Virus record (IMG/VR): IMGVR_UViG_3300025319_000074
Coordinates: 1-30,931 of that record
Strand: one strand, 5' to 3'
DNA length: 30,931 bases
DNA from: a virus
Below, piece by piece: positions 12,971 through 21,283 of the stretch (positions are counted from its first letter, which is position 1; each line of letters opens with the position of its first letter). A model generated the notes under the pieces. That model did not search any database, was not told the DNA's origin, and saw only the letters and a list, made by a program, of their open reading frames with translations. Position numbers and translations under genes: made by a program.

Positions 12971-13158
12971 ATTATAGGTCGTCTAATCTTAGACTTTAGC
13001 CAGTGCCAAAAGCGTACCGGATAATTAAAAGGAAACAACCACCACTCTTCAGTATAAGAATCATCCACTCGCCTAACAAGACGATATCCTAATGGCTCAA
13101 GAAAAGCACGTGTGCCATCTTTTAAGTAGAGAGCGTTAATTAAGACTTTGAGCTTCAT
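12967..13158 (-). CDS. Small protein, unknown function
   Basis: 63 residues, MKLKVLINALYLKDGTRAFLEPLGYRLVRRVDD..., then EEWWLFPFNYPVRFWHWLKSKIRRPII: aromatic and basic C-terminus that could lie on a membrane surface. No family recognised. Starts 2 nt after the stop of the upstream gene; no Shine-Dalgarno. Confidence 0.6.
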   Translation of the reverse strand: MKLKVLINALYLKDGTRAFLEPLGYRLVRRVDDSYTEEWWLFPFNYPVRFWHWLKSKIRRPII

Positions 13159-13160
13159 AT

Positions 13161-13391
13161 TTAATATTCATCTTCACATCTATGTCTACCAGATAGCGCT
13201 TCAAAAGCAAGAGAAAATCTCCTCATCCAATCATTAACAAACCACAAAATTCTATCTTGCCATGTTATTTTTACACCCTCACTATCTTTCAATAGTTTTT
13301 CTACTATAGGATTAGACTTGGTTATGCTATCTACAACAGCCTCCATAAAAAACTTCTGAGTAATATCATTTATCCTGCTATCAAACTTCAT
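13161..13391 (-). CDS. Small helical protein, unknown function
   Basis: 76 residues, MKFDSRINDITQKFFMEAVVDSITKSNPIVEKLLKDSEGVKITWQDRILWFVNDWMRRFS..., mostly amphipathic helix. Overlaps the upstream zinc protein in ATGA form, so the two are translationally coupled and share its leaderless promoter. No motif allows a function. Confidence 0.6.
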   Translation of the reverse strand: MKFDSRINDITQKFFMEAVVDSITKSNPIVEKLLKDSEGVKITWQDRILWFVNDWMRRFSLAFEALSGRHRCEDEY

Positions 13392-13675
13392 ATTTTCTCC
13401 AATTCCCCTCTGACTTGATAATCGTCAACCTTGTCAGGATAATTTTTAAAAAAATCAACATTCGGGCGATTCCCTTCAAATGGCTGAAGAAGGTCAGCGA
13501 GATGGGCATCGCGCTGTGCTTGGACACGATGGAGCTTGCCAATATTAGCAAACTGGAACTTCCGGCGGGAGGGAATACTTCCATCCTTTTCTTGACGACA
13601 CGCCTCGCAAGGTATGGTACCGTAGAGGGGGTGAATTTCTGCATAATTTTTACAATTCTTTCGGATACATCGCAT
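13388..13675 (-). CDS. Zinc-finger-like protein with leaderless promoter
   Basis: 95 residues. MRCIRKNCKNYAEIHPLYGTIPCEACRQEKDG: four Cys near the N-terminus that fit a CxnC...CxxC zinc site, followed by a basic helix (KLHRVQAQRDAHLADLL) and a C-terminus rich in Asp and Phe. An overlapping frame (13381-13644) is excluded because this start is set by TGATATAAT exactly 6 nt upstream. It is the only gene of the accessory region with that promoter type, which otherwise serves virion and lysis genes. Confidence 0.75.
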   Translation of the reverse strand: MRCIRKNCKNYAEIHPLYGTIPCEACRQEKDGSIPSRRKFQFANIGKLHRVQAQRDAHLADLLQPFEGNRPNVDFFKNYPDKVDDYQVRGELEKI

Positions 13676-13681
13676 TGAGTA

Positions 13682-13690
13682 ATTATATCA
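13682..13690 (-). promoter_or_regulatory. Extended -10 promoter TGATATAAT, leaderless start
   Basis: TGATATAAT, 6 nt, ATG at 13675. The TGA would be the stop codon of the upstream NinG-like gene if that gene is read in the +1 frame (see that entry). Confidence 0.7.
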
Positions 13691-13727
13691 CTTTAGATCT
13701 TCTAGCTTATTTAACTCTTGCTCCAAT

Positions 13728-14126
13728 TTATGTTTTAATTCTTCTAACTAGTTTTTCTTCTAGATCACGCAAAGCAGCTCGCCAAACTATTCTCATCAAC
13801 TTAAAATCTTTCTTTCCTGTTGCATTTGCAACTACTTCAAGGCGATCATAGGCTTTCTGTCCTATTTGTTTGAGTTTCCATTCTTTGTATTCAGCCCTAT
13901 GTTCTGTAAAATATTTATGACAGCCTATACATAATACATCTACATTTTCTTCGTCATAGCGTGTTGACCACTTTCTTCGGGAATGAAAATGACTAGCTTG
14001 TAATCCAGTTATGCCTTTTTCTCCTATTCCTCTCCTTCCGCATCTTGCACATTTTTTGGCTTTCAAGCGAATGTAGGTACTGAAATCTACATCTGATTTA
14101 TCCCGTTTAATTTGACTCCAACTCAT
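13728..14126 (-). CDS. NinG/HNH-like nuclease, possible C-terminal frameshift
   Basis: 132 residues. CARCGRRG near the N-terminus, then QASHFHSRRKWSTRYDEENVDVLCIGCHKYFTEHRAEYKEW: zinc Cys pairs, the GHF/SHF...R motif and CxxCH order of the lambda NinG (Rap) family, which resolves recombination branches, and of related HNH proteins. The C-terminus LRDLEEKLVRRIKT ends abruptly. Dropping one T near 13748 would give LVEELKHKLEQELNKLEDLK, a regular coiled coil, and move the stop to 13688. So an indel in the phage, a sequence error or frameshifting is possible. Confidence 0.78.
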   Translation of the reverse strand: MSWSQIKRDKSDVDFSTYIRLKAKKCARCGRRGIGEKGITGLQASHFHSRRKWSTRYDEENVDVLCIGCHKYFTEHRAEYKEWKLKQIGQKAYDRLEVVANATGKKDFKLMRIVWRAALRDLEEKLVRRIKT

Positions 14127-14203
14127 GGGTTTTGACTAGAATCTAGCAAAGAATCTAATAATTCCCAGAAAGGCCTTAATATAGTTTTGATAAGTCGGAT
14201 CAT
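14123..14203 (-). CDS. 26-residue basic peptide
   Basis: MIRLIKTILRPFWELLDSLL followed by DSSQNP: amphipathic helix. AATAAGGC precedes the ATG in the same arrangement as the next upstream gene (AATAAGGT), and it ends in an ATGA overlap with the NinG-like gene. It fills an otherwise empty gap between coupled genes. Low-to-moderate confidence because of its size. Confidence 0.45.
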   Translation of the reverse strand: MIRLIKTILRPFWELLDSLLDSSQNP

Positions 14204-14206
14204 GCC

Positions 14207-14698
14207 TTATTTATTTTCATCATTCCTAAAAATAACTATCATTAAAGGTTTTATGTAGCCAACTTTTCCATTTTTAATTTCCTCAAAAGTTCCATTTTCA
14301 TGTCCAAAATTAAAACCTCTTTTCGGTTTTTCTAAAAATCTCACTTCACATCTAGGATTATTATAAATATATTTGTGAAAATATCTTGTATGAGTAGAAG
14401 CGGGAAGAAGCATAACTGTTATGCACTTGCTTTCAAATGCCTTCTTTACAAAATCTCCAATATGCATATCAAACATAGGGTGGCAATAAGCTACTTCTCC
14501 TGTCCATTCTTTATCAAGACAAGAATTTTCTTTCGTATAGTATTTTGGGAGTAAAGCATTATTATCAGAGGCACAGGCATCAAGCGTAAAAGGAAATTCA
14601 TTTTTAAGATTCTTCCAAATATCCAATGGCGTTCTAATAAATCTATAACTTTTAGATGTCATAAAACTTAAAGTATTTTTAGCAATCACTCTTTTCAT
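14207..14698 (-). CDS. Phage Dam-like adenine methylase homologue with altered catalytic motif
   Basis: 163 residues, close to the usual size of phage DNA N6-adenine methyltransferases of the Dam phage family. RTPLDIWKNLKNEF, FTLDACASDNNALLPKYY (SAM-binding region, D40), EWTGEVAYCHPMFD, VMLLPASTHTRYFHK and VRFLEKPKRGF follow family order. The catalytic NPPY/DPPY tetrad is replaced by HPMF (73-76), so methylation may be lost or altered; the protein could act as a DNA-binding decoy or regulator. An intact DPPY methylase domain is present in the giant protein at 24239-29686. Confidence 0.72.
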   Translation of the reverse strand: MKRVIAKNTLSFMTSKSYRFIRTPLDIWKNLKNEFPFTLDACASDNNALLPKYYTKENSCLDKEWTGEVAYCHPMFDMHIGDFVKKAFESKCITVMLLPASTHTRYFHKYIYNNPRCEVRFLEKPKRGFNFGHENGTFEEIKNGKVGYIKPLMIVIFRNDENK

Positions 14699-14701
14699 AC
14701 C

Positions 14702-14935
14702 TTATTTATTTTTTAATGAGTTTAGATGATTACTTAAACTCTCAGCCAATTCTTCAAGAACTTTAAGATCGTGTTTGTCCGCAAATGAAATGTTTTTAGG
14801 ATTTGCTCTTGCCCATGTATAACCAAATACTTGAAGGAAGTAATTTTTAATTGTTTGCTTCTCTATCCCCTTAGTATCAGATTTCATAGTTGTCTTATTT
14901 CCAGTTGCAGTTGCAGTTGTAAACTTAGTTGTCAT
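14702..14935 (-). CDS. Small protein, unknown function
   Basis: 77 residues with a Thr-rich N-terminus (MTTKFTTATATGNKTT) and a helical C-terminus (FADKHDLKVLEELAESLSNHL). No family recognised. It lies 3 nt before the methylase homologue and 9 nt after the preceding small gene, so it belongs to the same transcript. Its Thr-rich start is probably disordered. Confidence 0.6.
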   Translation of the reverse strand: MTTKFTTATATGNKTTMKSDTKGIEKQTIKNYFLQVFGYTWARANPKNISFADKHDLKVLEELAESLSNHLNSLKNK

Positions 14936-14944
14936 ATTTAGTAT

Positions 14945-15088
14945 TTATTTAGAGATTAGCCTTTTCCAATTATCGCCAATCTTTTTCTTATAACTTCTAC
15001 AAAAAGGGCAGTTTACATTACTTTTGCCATCATGTGCTTGAAGTTGATGTTTCAAATATTGTGCTTCTGTTTTATTTAATTGATACAT
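14945..15088 (-). CDS. 47-residue protein with a single CxxC
   Basis: MYQLNKTEAQYLKHQLQAHD followed by GKSNVNCPFCRSYKKKIGDNWKRL. A helix followed by one CPFC knuckle and a basic tail. The second of two nearby ATGs is chosen because AGGAG lies 8 nt before it; the first ATG (15094) is only 2 nt from that site. Likely binds nucleic acid or dimerises through zinc; no family recognised. Confidence 0.65.
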   Translation of the reverse strand: MYQLNKTEAQYLKHQLQAHDGKSNVNCPFCRSYKKKIGDNWKRLISK

Positions 15089-15134
15089 GCTCATCTCTCC
15101 TTTCTGTTTTAACTTAGGGATTAATAAACTCTAG

Positions 15135-15199
15135 TTGGGCGGATAAGTAGCACTTTAGATACTAAACTTTTTATCGTTCATATCGCCATATCCGACCAA
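15135..15199 (-). ncRNA. Structured leader RNA element
   Basis: TTGGTCGGATA pairs with TATCCGCCCAA on the minus strand: 11 positions with one mismatch, enclosing 43 nt that contain a TTTAG-TAT-CTAAA hairpin. It lies in the 200-nt gap before the 47-residue gene, so it could be a 5' regulatory element. No family recognised. Confidence 0.45.
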
Positions 15200-15237
15200 T
15201 ACAATCTACTAATTTTTAATGTCCTTGATTACCTCTT

Positions 15238-15283
15238 TGTAGGATTGAGAACCTGATTCAGGGCTATACGCCTCAACCCTACA
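15238..15283 (-). ncRNA. Structured RNA element with 12-bp closing stem
   Basis: TGTAGGGTTGAG pairs with CTCAATCCTACA (12 bp, one G-U) around a loop with a CCTG-AAT-CAGG hairpin. It begins 10 nt after the stop of the 29-residue peptide. No U-tract follows, so it is not a simple terminator. It might act as a processing or regulatory site together with the element at 15135-15199. Confidence 0.5.
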
Positions 15284-15292
15284 AACAAATAA

Positions 15293-15382
15293 CTAATGTC
15301 CTAAATTTCCGATAGAAACAAACCCCAAAAACCATACAGCCATAATTATCATGCCTAAGATGAGCCAAATTAAATCTTTCAT
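15293..15382 (-). CDS. 29-residue single-span membrane peptide
   Basis: MKDLIWLILGMIIMAVWFLG followed by FVSIGNLGH: one clear transmembrane helix with two charged residues before it. It starts in an ATGA overlap with the gene upstream and ends the long early operon. Similar in size and layout to 11872-11958 and 24142-24237. Confidence 0.6.
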   Translation of the reverse strand: MKDLIWLILGMIIMAVWFLGFVSIGNLGH

Positions 15383-15690
15383 TTAATAAAAGCAGTATTG
15401 CCCCGATATTCAATAGCTTTATCGGCAAGCTGTGTAGTCCCAACCTTCCCCTCCGGCTTCCAAGCAAAATACCCCAGTAAATAATCTTGCGCCCTGCCAT
15501 GAAGATCGTGGAAGCGCCGGAACGCCTCAGCCGCGTGCCAGTTTGGGATAATCATATACTCCCCGTTGTATTCAACCTGAATCCGATGGCCTTTATGATT
15601 TCGGTCCGGAACAGCAACATAAAGCCCTTCTTTGCCAATAACACGGCCGTCTATTAAGCGTTTGATTTTATAAACAACGGGTTTTTTCAT
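15379..15690 (-). CDS. Protein of unknown function in the chaperonin operon
   Basis: 103 residues, MKKPVVYKIKRLIDGRVIGKEGLYVAVPDRNHKGHRIQVEYNGEYMIIPN..., beta-rich N-terminus followed by WHAAEAFRRFHDLHGRAQDY and a polar end. The regular strand pattern and the helix with AEAFRRFHD suggest a small alpha/beta fold. No family recognised. ATGA overlaps on both sides show it is translated as part of the operon. Confidence 0.65.
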   Translation of the reverse strand: MKKPVVYKIKRLIDGRVIGKEGLYVAVPDRNHKGHRIQVEYNGEYMIIPNWHAAEAFRRFHDLHGRAQDYLLGYFAWKPEGKVGTTQLADKAIEYRGNTAFIK

Positions 15691-15803
15691 TTTTTAGACT
15701 TAGTAAATCTAACATTGTAAGTTATCCATGTGGCTAATCTTTTCCATTTAAGAAATCTAGATATTCTAAGCAAAACATGAGCAAGTAAAATTCTTTTGTT
15801 CAT
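15687..15803 (-). CDS. 38-residue basic peptide
   Basis: MNKRILLAHVLLRISRFLKW followed by KRLATWITYNVRFTKSKK: strongly basic amphipathic helices. ATGA overlaps with both neighbours support it as a real gene. It might lie on membranes or bind nucleic acid. No family recognised. Confidence 0.55.
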   Translation of the reverse strand: MNKRILLAHVLLRISRFLKWKRLATWITYNVRFTKSKK

Positions 15804-15999
15804 TCGTCCTTCTTAACTTTATTTAATCTCCCTGCTAAACTAAAATCTTCCTCTTTCTCCTTACTTATCCTATCCTGATCCGGGGTAGGAACATCAACTA
15901 TCGTACCAACTCCCTCTCCTGACGATAAATCCGGCGGCTTACCCCTAAAGGGTAGGAAAATTATATCTCCGTCCTCTAATGCCAATATTCCGATAAGCT

Positions 16000-16003
<4 letters not shown>
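15800..16003 (-). CDS. Small protein, unknown function
   Basis: 67 residues. MKLIGILALEDGDIIFLPFRGKPPD is a likely beta hairpin; the rest is acidic and disordered, with Pro, Glu and Lys. It overlaps the gene upstream by 4 nt. No motif. Confidence 0.6.
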
Positions 16004-18113
<2,110 letters not shown>

Positions 18114-18117
<4 letters not shown>

Positions 18118-18374
18118 TTTAACACAGCTAAAATATCCTGAAAACCTACGAACATAATCTCCTTTGCGTCAATCCAAAACTTGAACTCCCCGAACTTCCG
18201 GTACGCAACGATACTCCCAAATTTAAAAGGAACAGGAAGCTTTCCCGACCCTATGGCAATAACCTCTCCTGTCTCTGGCATATTCTTCTCAACCACTTCA
18301 ATAGTCCCCTTTGTAATAGAGGGTAGAGTTGTAGGTTTAAGCGCGACAATTTTGTTTGATGGTTGAATTTTCAC
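18114..18374 (-). CDS. groS: Phage-encoded co-chaperonin GroES
   Basis: 86 residues with a GTG start in a GTGA overlap; AGGAG lies about 7 nt upstream. KIQPSNKIVALKPTTLPS (first strand, as in NIRPLHDRVIVKR), a short mobile-loop region with GTIEVVEK (the IVL-type tripeptide reads TIEV), TGEVIAIGSGKLPVPFKFGSIVAYRKFG and EIMFVGFQDILAVLK follow the GroES fold. It is about 10 residues shorter than E. coli GroES, mainly in the mobile loop/roof region. T4 gp31 is a precedent for a phage GroES-like protein specialised for its capsid protein; here GroEL is encoded too. Confidence 0.9.
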
Positions 18375-18535
18375 TTTCTTCTCCTTCTACTTAATTGCTG
18401 ACTAACTCTTATAATAAACCTAGACAGACTATACATCTGAACTTTTGTAAGTAAAATAGCTACTCCCGAAGATTGAACCTTCAACACTTGATCGTCCCAA
18501 CCAAAAGAAGCGTTTTTAAGTTCCTTTACTATCAT
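18371..18535 (-). CDS. Small basic protein upstream of GroES
   Basis: 54 residues, MIVKELKNASFGWDDQVLKVQSSGVAILLTKVQMYSLSRFIIRVSQQLSRRRRK. A beta hairpin, a helix and an Arg/Lys tail. It overlaps the ribbon-helix-helix gene and GroES by 4 nt each. It may bind nucleic acid and perhaps pairs with the ribbon-helix-helix protein; no family recognised. Confidence 0.65.
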   Translation of the reverse strand: MIVKELKNASFGWDDQVLKVQSSGVAILLTKVQMYSLSRFIIRVSQQLSRRRRK

Positions 18536-18696
18536 ACCGCCTCCCCTTTATCAAGTGCCTGCATATAACGGCGTGCCGCTTCTCGGAAGAAATCCGAACG
18601 GGAACGGTTCGTTGCCTCCGCCCACTTGTCTATTTCCTCCAAGAGTTCCGGCCGGATACTAACATTAATTATAAAAGTATTGCCTCTTTTTTTCAT
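18532..18696 (-). CDS. Ribbon-helix-helix (CopG/MetJ-type) regulator
   Basis: 54 residues. KRGNTFIINVSIRPELLEEIDKWAEATNRSRSDFFREAARRYMQAL: a beta strand with alternating residues, helix A, the N/S-R-S turn (NRSRSDF) and helix B, exactly the ribbon-helix-helix pattern. It should dimerise and bind DNA through the strand pair. It may regulate this operon or the paired promoters at 11718 and 20820; no operator can be assigned. ATGA overlaps on both sides. Confidence 0.85.
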   Translation of the reverse strand: MKKRGNTFIINVSIRPELLEEIDKWAEATNRSRSDFFREAARRYMQALDKGEAV

Positions 18697-19232
18697 ATAG
18701 TCCTTTCTATCTTATCAATCGCCTCAGAAATTATCTTCGTCTGTTTAAAATTCCAGCCACAGTGGCATAAATCATCAAAATTGATCCCCTTAGCCTTATG
18801 ACAATCTTTGCATTGATAAATCTTGGGCAGGGAAGGATTGCTTACTTGTGATCCCCAAGTGGAAAGCTCCATGTACAAATCGGAACTTGAAAGAGATCTT
18901 GCCTGAGAAATCAATTCCGACTGGTTTTCCTCCGTCAAGTAGGGTGCGACCATGATAAGCTTTGAAACCGGCACGTCTACTAACTCCTGCCACTTGGGGA
19001 AAACTGTGACCATCTTGATAGCATGATAAACGGATGACTTCTTAAATGAAAACTCCGGATCGGAATAGAAAGCCTCAAAAGAAGCGTATTCCCCTTTCCA
19101 TAATTCGTTATCGTGGATCTCTTTCATAATCTCGCCAAGTTTGCAGAAATGCTCGGTAGCAGATTGAGAAAGTCCTTTTAACTGCTGACGCAAGGTAAAC
19201 AATCTCTCCCCGGATGTAACAGCACTATCCAT
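18693..19232 (-). CDS. DNA-metabolism protein with C-terminal zinc ribbon
   Basis: 179 residues. The N-terminal part (LFTLRQQLKGLSQSATEHFCKLGEIMKEIHDNELWKGEYASFEAFYSDPEFSFKKSSVYHAIKM) follows a pattern common in phage and plasmid proteins with a KfrA/DUF3102-like helical body (lgeil.ei.d..ly...gy.sFeey......srs.ay...). The C-terminus has YQCKDCHKAKGINFDDLCHCGW, a short zinc knuckle. Possible role in DNA binding or partition. Overlaps the OB-fold-like gene by 8 nt. AGGAGG lies 3 nt before the ATG. Confidence 0.6.
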   Translation of the reverse strand: MDSAVTSGERLFTLRQQLKGLSQSATEHFCKLGEIMKEIHDNELWKGEYASFEAFYSDPEFSFKKSSVYHAIKMVTVFPKWQELVDVPVSKLIMVAPYLTEENQSELISQARSLSSSDLYMELSTWGSQVSNPSLPKIYQCKDCHKAKGINFDDLCHCGWNFKQTKIISEAIDKIERTI

Positions 19233-19617
19233 TTTCCTCCTCTATCGGTGGTATGTCATCCGCCGTTGGTGGCAATGGTATCCCATCAGATGTCTTTCTA
19301 AACTCCGGCATACGATGCCACACTTCAAAGTCGTGAAAGCTTTTGCCCTTTCTCTTTTCAGAGGGTTTAAGTCCCAGATAGACGATTTTAACTTCTTCCC
19401 CTACCTCTAAATTCTTAAGCCTAACATCTAAGACCGTAGACCCCCAAACTCCAATAACGCTTCCATCGGCAGTTTTAAAGTTATAGACGATTGAATCATT
19501 TTCACCGATATGTTCATCCTTTGAAAGGTAAATCCCAATAAACTCAGTGTCTTTTCCCTCTTCTTTATAATTCCAAATGTTGCCAACTTCAATTTTACGC
19601 CATGTATTTTCAGCCAT
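19225..19617 (-). CDS. OB-fold-like protein, possible ssDNA-binding protein
   Basis: 130 residues. Five-strand pattern with IGIYLSKDEHIGENDSIVYNFKTADGSVIGVWGSTVLDVRLKNLEVGEEVKIVYLGLKPSEKRKGKSFHDFEVW, as seen in phage single-stranded-DNA-binding-like OB proteins, and an acidic Pro-rich tail (PPTADDIPPIEEENG) like the C-terminal tail of SSBs. It precedes other DNA-metabolism genes and follows the nuclease gene. GGGGGTG lies 4 nt before the ATG. Confidence 0.6.
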   Translation of the reverse strand: MAENTWRKIEVGNIWNYKEEGKDTEFIGIYLSKDEHIGENDSIVYNFKTADGSVIGVWGSTVLDVRLKNLEVGEEVKIVYLGLKPSEKRKGKSFHDFEVWHRMPEFRKTSDGIPLPPTADDIPPIEEENG

Positions 19618-19627
19618 AATTCACCCC

Positions 19628-19822
19628 CTAACTAAACTTAGTATTATTTTTTCGTTTAGTTTTGTTCCTTCTATAAATATTATTTCCCACCCATATTTGC
19701 TGAATGATTTTTCCCTTTTCTTTTGCTTTTTTACTCATCTCTTTTTTCCATTCCTCCGAATGTTTTACCCCTGCCTTAAACCATCCTTTGTTTATCCCTT
19801 TTCTAGGTGTCCCTTTAGGCAT
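19628..19822 (-). CDS. Orphan NUMOD3-like DNA-binding peptide
   Basis: 64 residues, very basic. KGWFKAGVKHSEEWKKEMSKKAKEKGK resembles NUMOD3 repeats (GKKHSEE.K.KiS...kgk) that serve as DNA-binding modules of GIY-YIG and HNH homing endonucleases. No nuclease domain is present in the peptide or fused to it. It may be a remnant of a homing endonuclease or an independent DNA-binding protein. GGGGG lies 6 nt before the ATG, and it overlaps the nuclease gene by 8 nt. Confidence 0.6.
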   Translation of the reverse strand: MPKGTPRKGINKGWFKAGVKHSEEWKKEMSKKAKEKGKIIQQIWVGNNIYRRNKTKRKNNTKFS

Positions 19823-20501
19823 AGTTTTCCCCCTCGTACCCTACTTGTTTAATTAAATCCTCGTTCATCCATTCCCAAAGTGCTTTACAATTAAGAAAAA
19901 CATCAAACCGGGGATTGACAGTCGCAAATTTATACTCCCCATCCTCCTTCAAAAGAAGAACCCCAATCTTGGGCGCTATCCCACCTAGCGCTTTCTGATA
20001 AGCGGAAAGCTGAAGCGTAGACTCTAAATAAATATCCTTACCGGTTTTAGCATCTATAAGGTAATCTCCCCCATTAACTCGCACCAAAAGATCAAGCGTC
20101 CCCGCATATTTGTAATCTTCATTGATAACTGTTTTCTCATTTTCTACAATTTCAATCTTATTGCCTCCAACCCAAGAATAGAAAGCGTTTGCGTATCCTT
20201 TAAGATGTTCAGGGACAGTATCAATAACCGCCCCCGTTTTTTTATAAGCTTCTATTAATGAATGAATAGTCTTACCTCGTTCCTGAGCTTTACCAGTAGT
20301 CTTGTATGGAGCAGAAAGAGCCTCTTGGCGAGATAAGTTTGGATTGATAATCATAGCGTTGTAAACTTGATCCCCGTACCAATATCTCAATGCGGGTTTG
20401 TCCAAAATCTTCAAGACATTTGTAACGCTTACGTAAGGTTTTTCGTTTATCCAGTAAAATTCGCCCCGGCGTTCATTTTTTTTATCTTGTTTATCTTTCA
20501 T
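19815..20501 (-). CDS. PD-(D/E)XK exonuclease, RecB/Cas4-like
   Basis: 228 residues. PYVSVTNVLKILDKPALRYWYGD (N-terminal helices typical of this family), TTGKAQERGKTIHSLIEAY (H motif), YAGTLDLLVRVNGGDYLIDAKTGK with the catalytic D of GTLD, then DxK (DAKTGK), and LQLSAYQKAL (Q motif). These are all the active-site motifs of the RecB-like nuclease superfamily; phages use such nucleases in recombination and replication. GGAG lies 8 nt before the ATG. First large gene of the early operon. Confidence 0.88.
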   Translation of the reverse strand: MKDKQDKKNERRGEFYWINEKPYVSVTNVLKILDKPALRYWYGDQVYNAMIINPNLSRQEALSAPYKTTGKAQERGKTIHSLIEAYKKTGAVIDTVPEHLKGYANAFYSWVGGNKIEIVENEKTVINEDYKYAGTLDLLVRVNGGDYLIDAKTGKDIYLESTLQLSAYQKALGGIAPKIGVLLLKEDGEYKFATVNPRFDVFLNCKALWEWMNEDLIKQVGYEGENYA

Positions 20502-20707
20502 GATTTTATCTCCAATCGTTCAACCGCGCGTTCAATTTCAATGATTTTAGAGAAAATAGCTTGTAAAACAGTCATCTGCGCTCGGAAGTAGGCGCCACGA
20601 GTAACGTCTCTGTCTTTATTGGAAATTTTGATCATATTGTTTATGGAGTCAAGGATGATGGTATCCCCGTGGGATATTGCAGAAGATTTTCGGCTCTTAA
20701 GGCTCAT
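20498..20707 (-). CDS. Small helical protein at the head of the early operon
   Basis: 69 residues, MSLKSRKSSAISHGDTIILDSINNMIKISNKDRDVTRGAYFRAQMTVLQAIFSKIIEIERAVERLEIKS; a basic start and two long helices with heptad-like Ile/Leu. Overlaps the nuclease gene by 4 nt. Predicted start of its transcript is about 100 nt upstream. No family recognised. Confidence 0.65.
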   Translation of the reverse strand: MSLKSRKSSAISHGDTIILDSINNMIKISNKDRDVTRGAYFRAQMTVLQAIFSKIIEIERAVERLEIKS

Positions 20708-20819
20708 ATATATTTTTGTGCTGAGCGTTCTATTTCAGCCTAGCTTCTAGATATCATGTATAGGCATTTGAACTACTCTTACGAGAAAGTGCTTTAAACT
20801 TTATCTCTCATTATCCATA

Positions 20820-20848
20820 AGTAAAGCATAAAACTTAGGGAATGTCAA
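20820..20848 (-). promoter_or_regulatory. Promoter of the nuclease-chaperonin operon
   Basis: TTGACA, 17 nt, TTTACT with a TGC just before the -10 (extended form). The flanking AAAATACTATA and TTCCCTAA blocks match those at the 11718-11747 promoter. Predicted start near 20813; a 100-nt leader precedes the first gene (20707), and no obvious gene lies in it. Confidence 0.75.
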
Positions 20849-20872
20849 GGGTTTATAGTATTTTGGTCGGAT

Positions 20873-21058
20873 TTATAAACTCTCCGCATTCTCCCATTTC
20901 TTAACTAGCTTATGTGCTTGTAATAGCTTCGGATTAAGATAATTCTTCATAGCCGGCGAACCGTTTTTATATTGATCCTCAAGAGTTGCCAGCTTGATGC
21001 CTGCTGTAAGTAATTGAGCCTTAATGTAGTTGGGATGATATTTTTTAGGTTGTATCAT
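20873..21058 (-). CDS. Small basic protein, unknown function
   Basis: 61 residues, MIQPKKYHPNYIKAQLLTAGIKLATLEDQYKNGSPAMKNYLNPKLLQAHKLVKKWENAESL: short helices with Lys-rich surfaces. It is the only clear gene between the structured RNA stretch and the nuclease operon. Starts 9 nt after a short open frame. No Shine-Dalgarno evident. Confidence 0.6.
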   Translation of the reverse strand: MIQPKKYHPNYIKAQLLTAGIKLATLEDQYKNGSPAMKNYLNPKLLQAHKLVKKWENAESL

Positions 21059-21067
21059 GTTGCCACG

Positions 21068-21142
21068 TTAAAACTTACTTAATAAAGCCTTTTGGGAACC
21101 CCATTCATCCATCTCCAATCTATTTACCGCATCAAGGATCAC
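21068..21142 (-). CDS. 24-residue candidate peptide
   Basis: An open frame VILDAVNRLEMDEWGSQKAL then LSKF reads like protein and ends 9 nt before the 61-residue gene. The best Shine-Dalgarno (AGGAGG at 21148-21143) directly abuts its GTG, which is too close, and instead suits an ATG in another frame at 21132 (ATG CGG TAA). The true start is uncertain, as is whether the frame is translated. Confidence 0.3.
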   Translation of the reverse strand: MILDAVNRLEMDEWGSQKALLSKF

Positions 21143-21283
21143 CCTCCTGTCCTAGTTTTAACCAATAGGACTTGGTAGGTTTTTGATGTTATGCGTCTAA
21201 ATGAGTTGTCAATGGACTCGGCTAGTGATTTTTTATTCGCAAACTACAAGTAGAAAAATCCGGCCGCCGAGCGGTCTGCTATC

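Noticed and set aside
12971-12976. TATAAT directly before the ATG at 12970
   Set aside because: Spacing is 0 nt instead of 6, and the bases are the last codons of the upstream gene (ATA ATA TGA), so it is not counted as a leaderless promoter.
13381-13644. Alternative 87-residue frame overlapping the zinc-finger gene
   Set aside because: The overlapping frame at 13388-13675 has the leaderless promoter, Cys motif and coupled downstream gene; this frame has none.
21244-21260. TTTTTCTACTTGTAG, resembling the Cas12a repeat stem (a solitary repeat unit or RNA anti-CRISPR)
   Set aside because: The loop between CTAC and GTAG is only 2 nt instead of 4-5, the trailing AT is missing and there is a single copy. 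A search with Cas12a repeats could reopen it.
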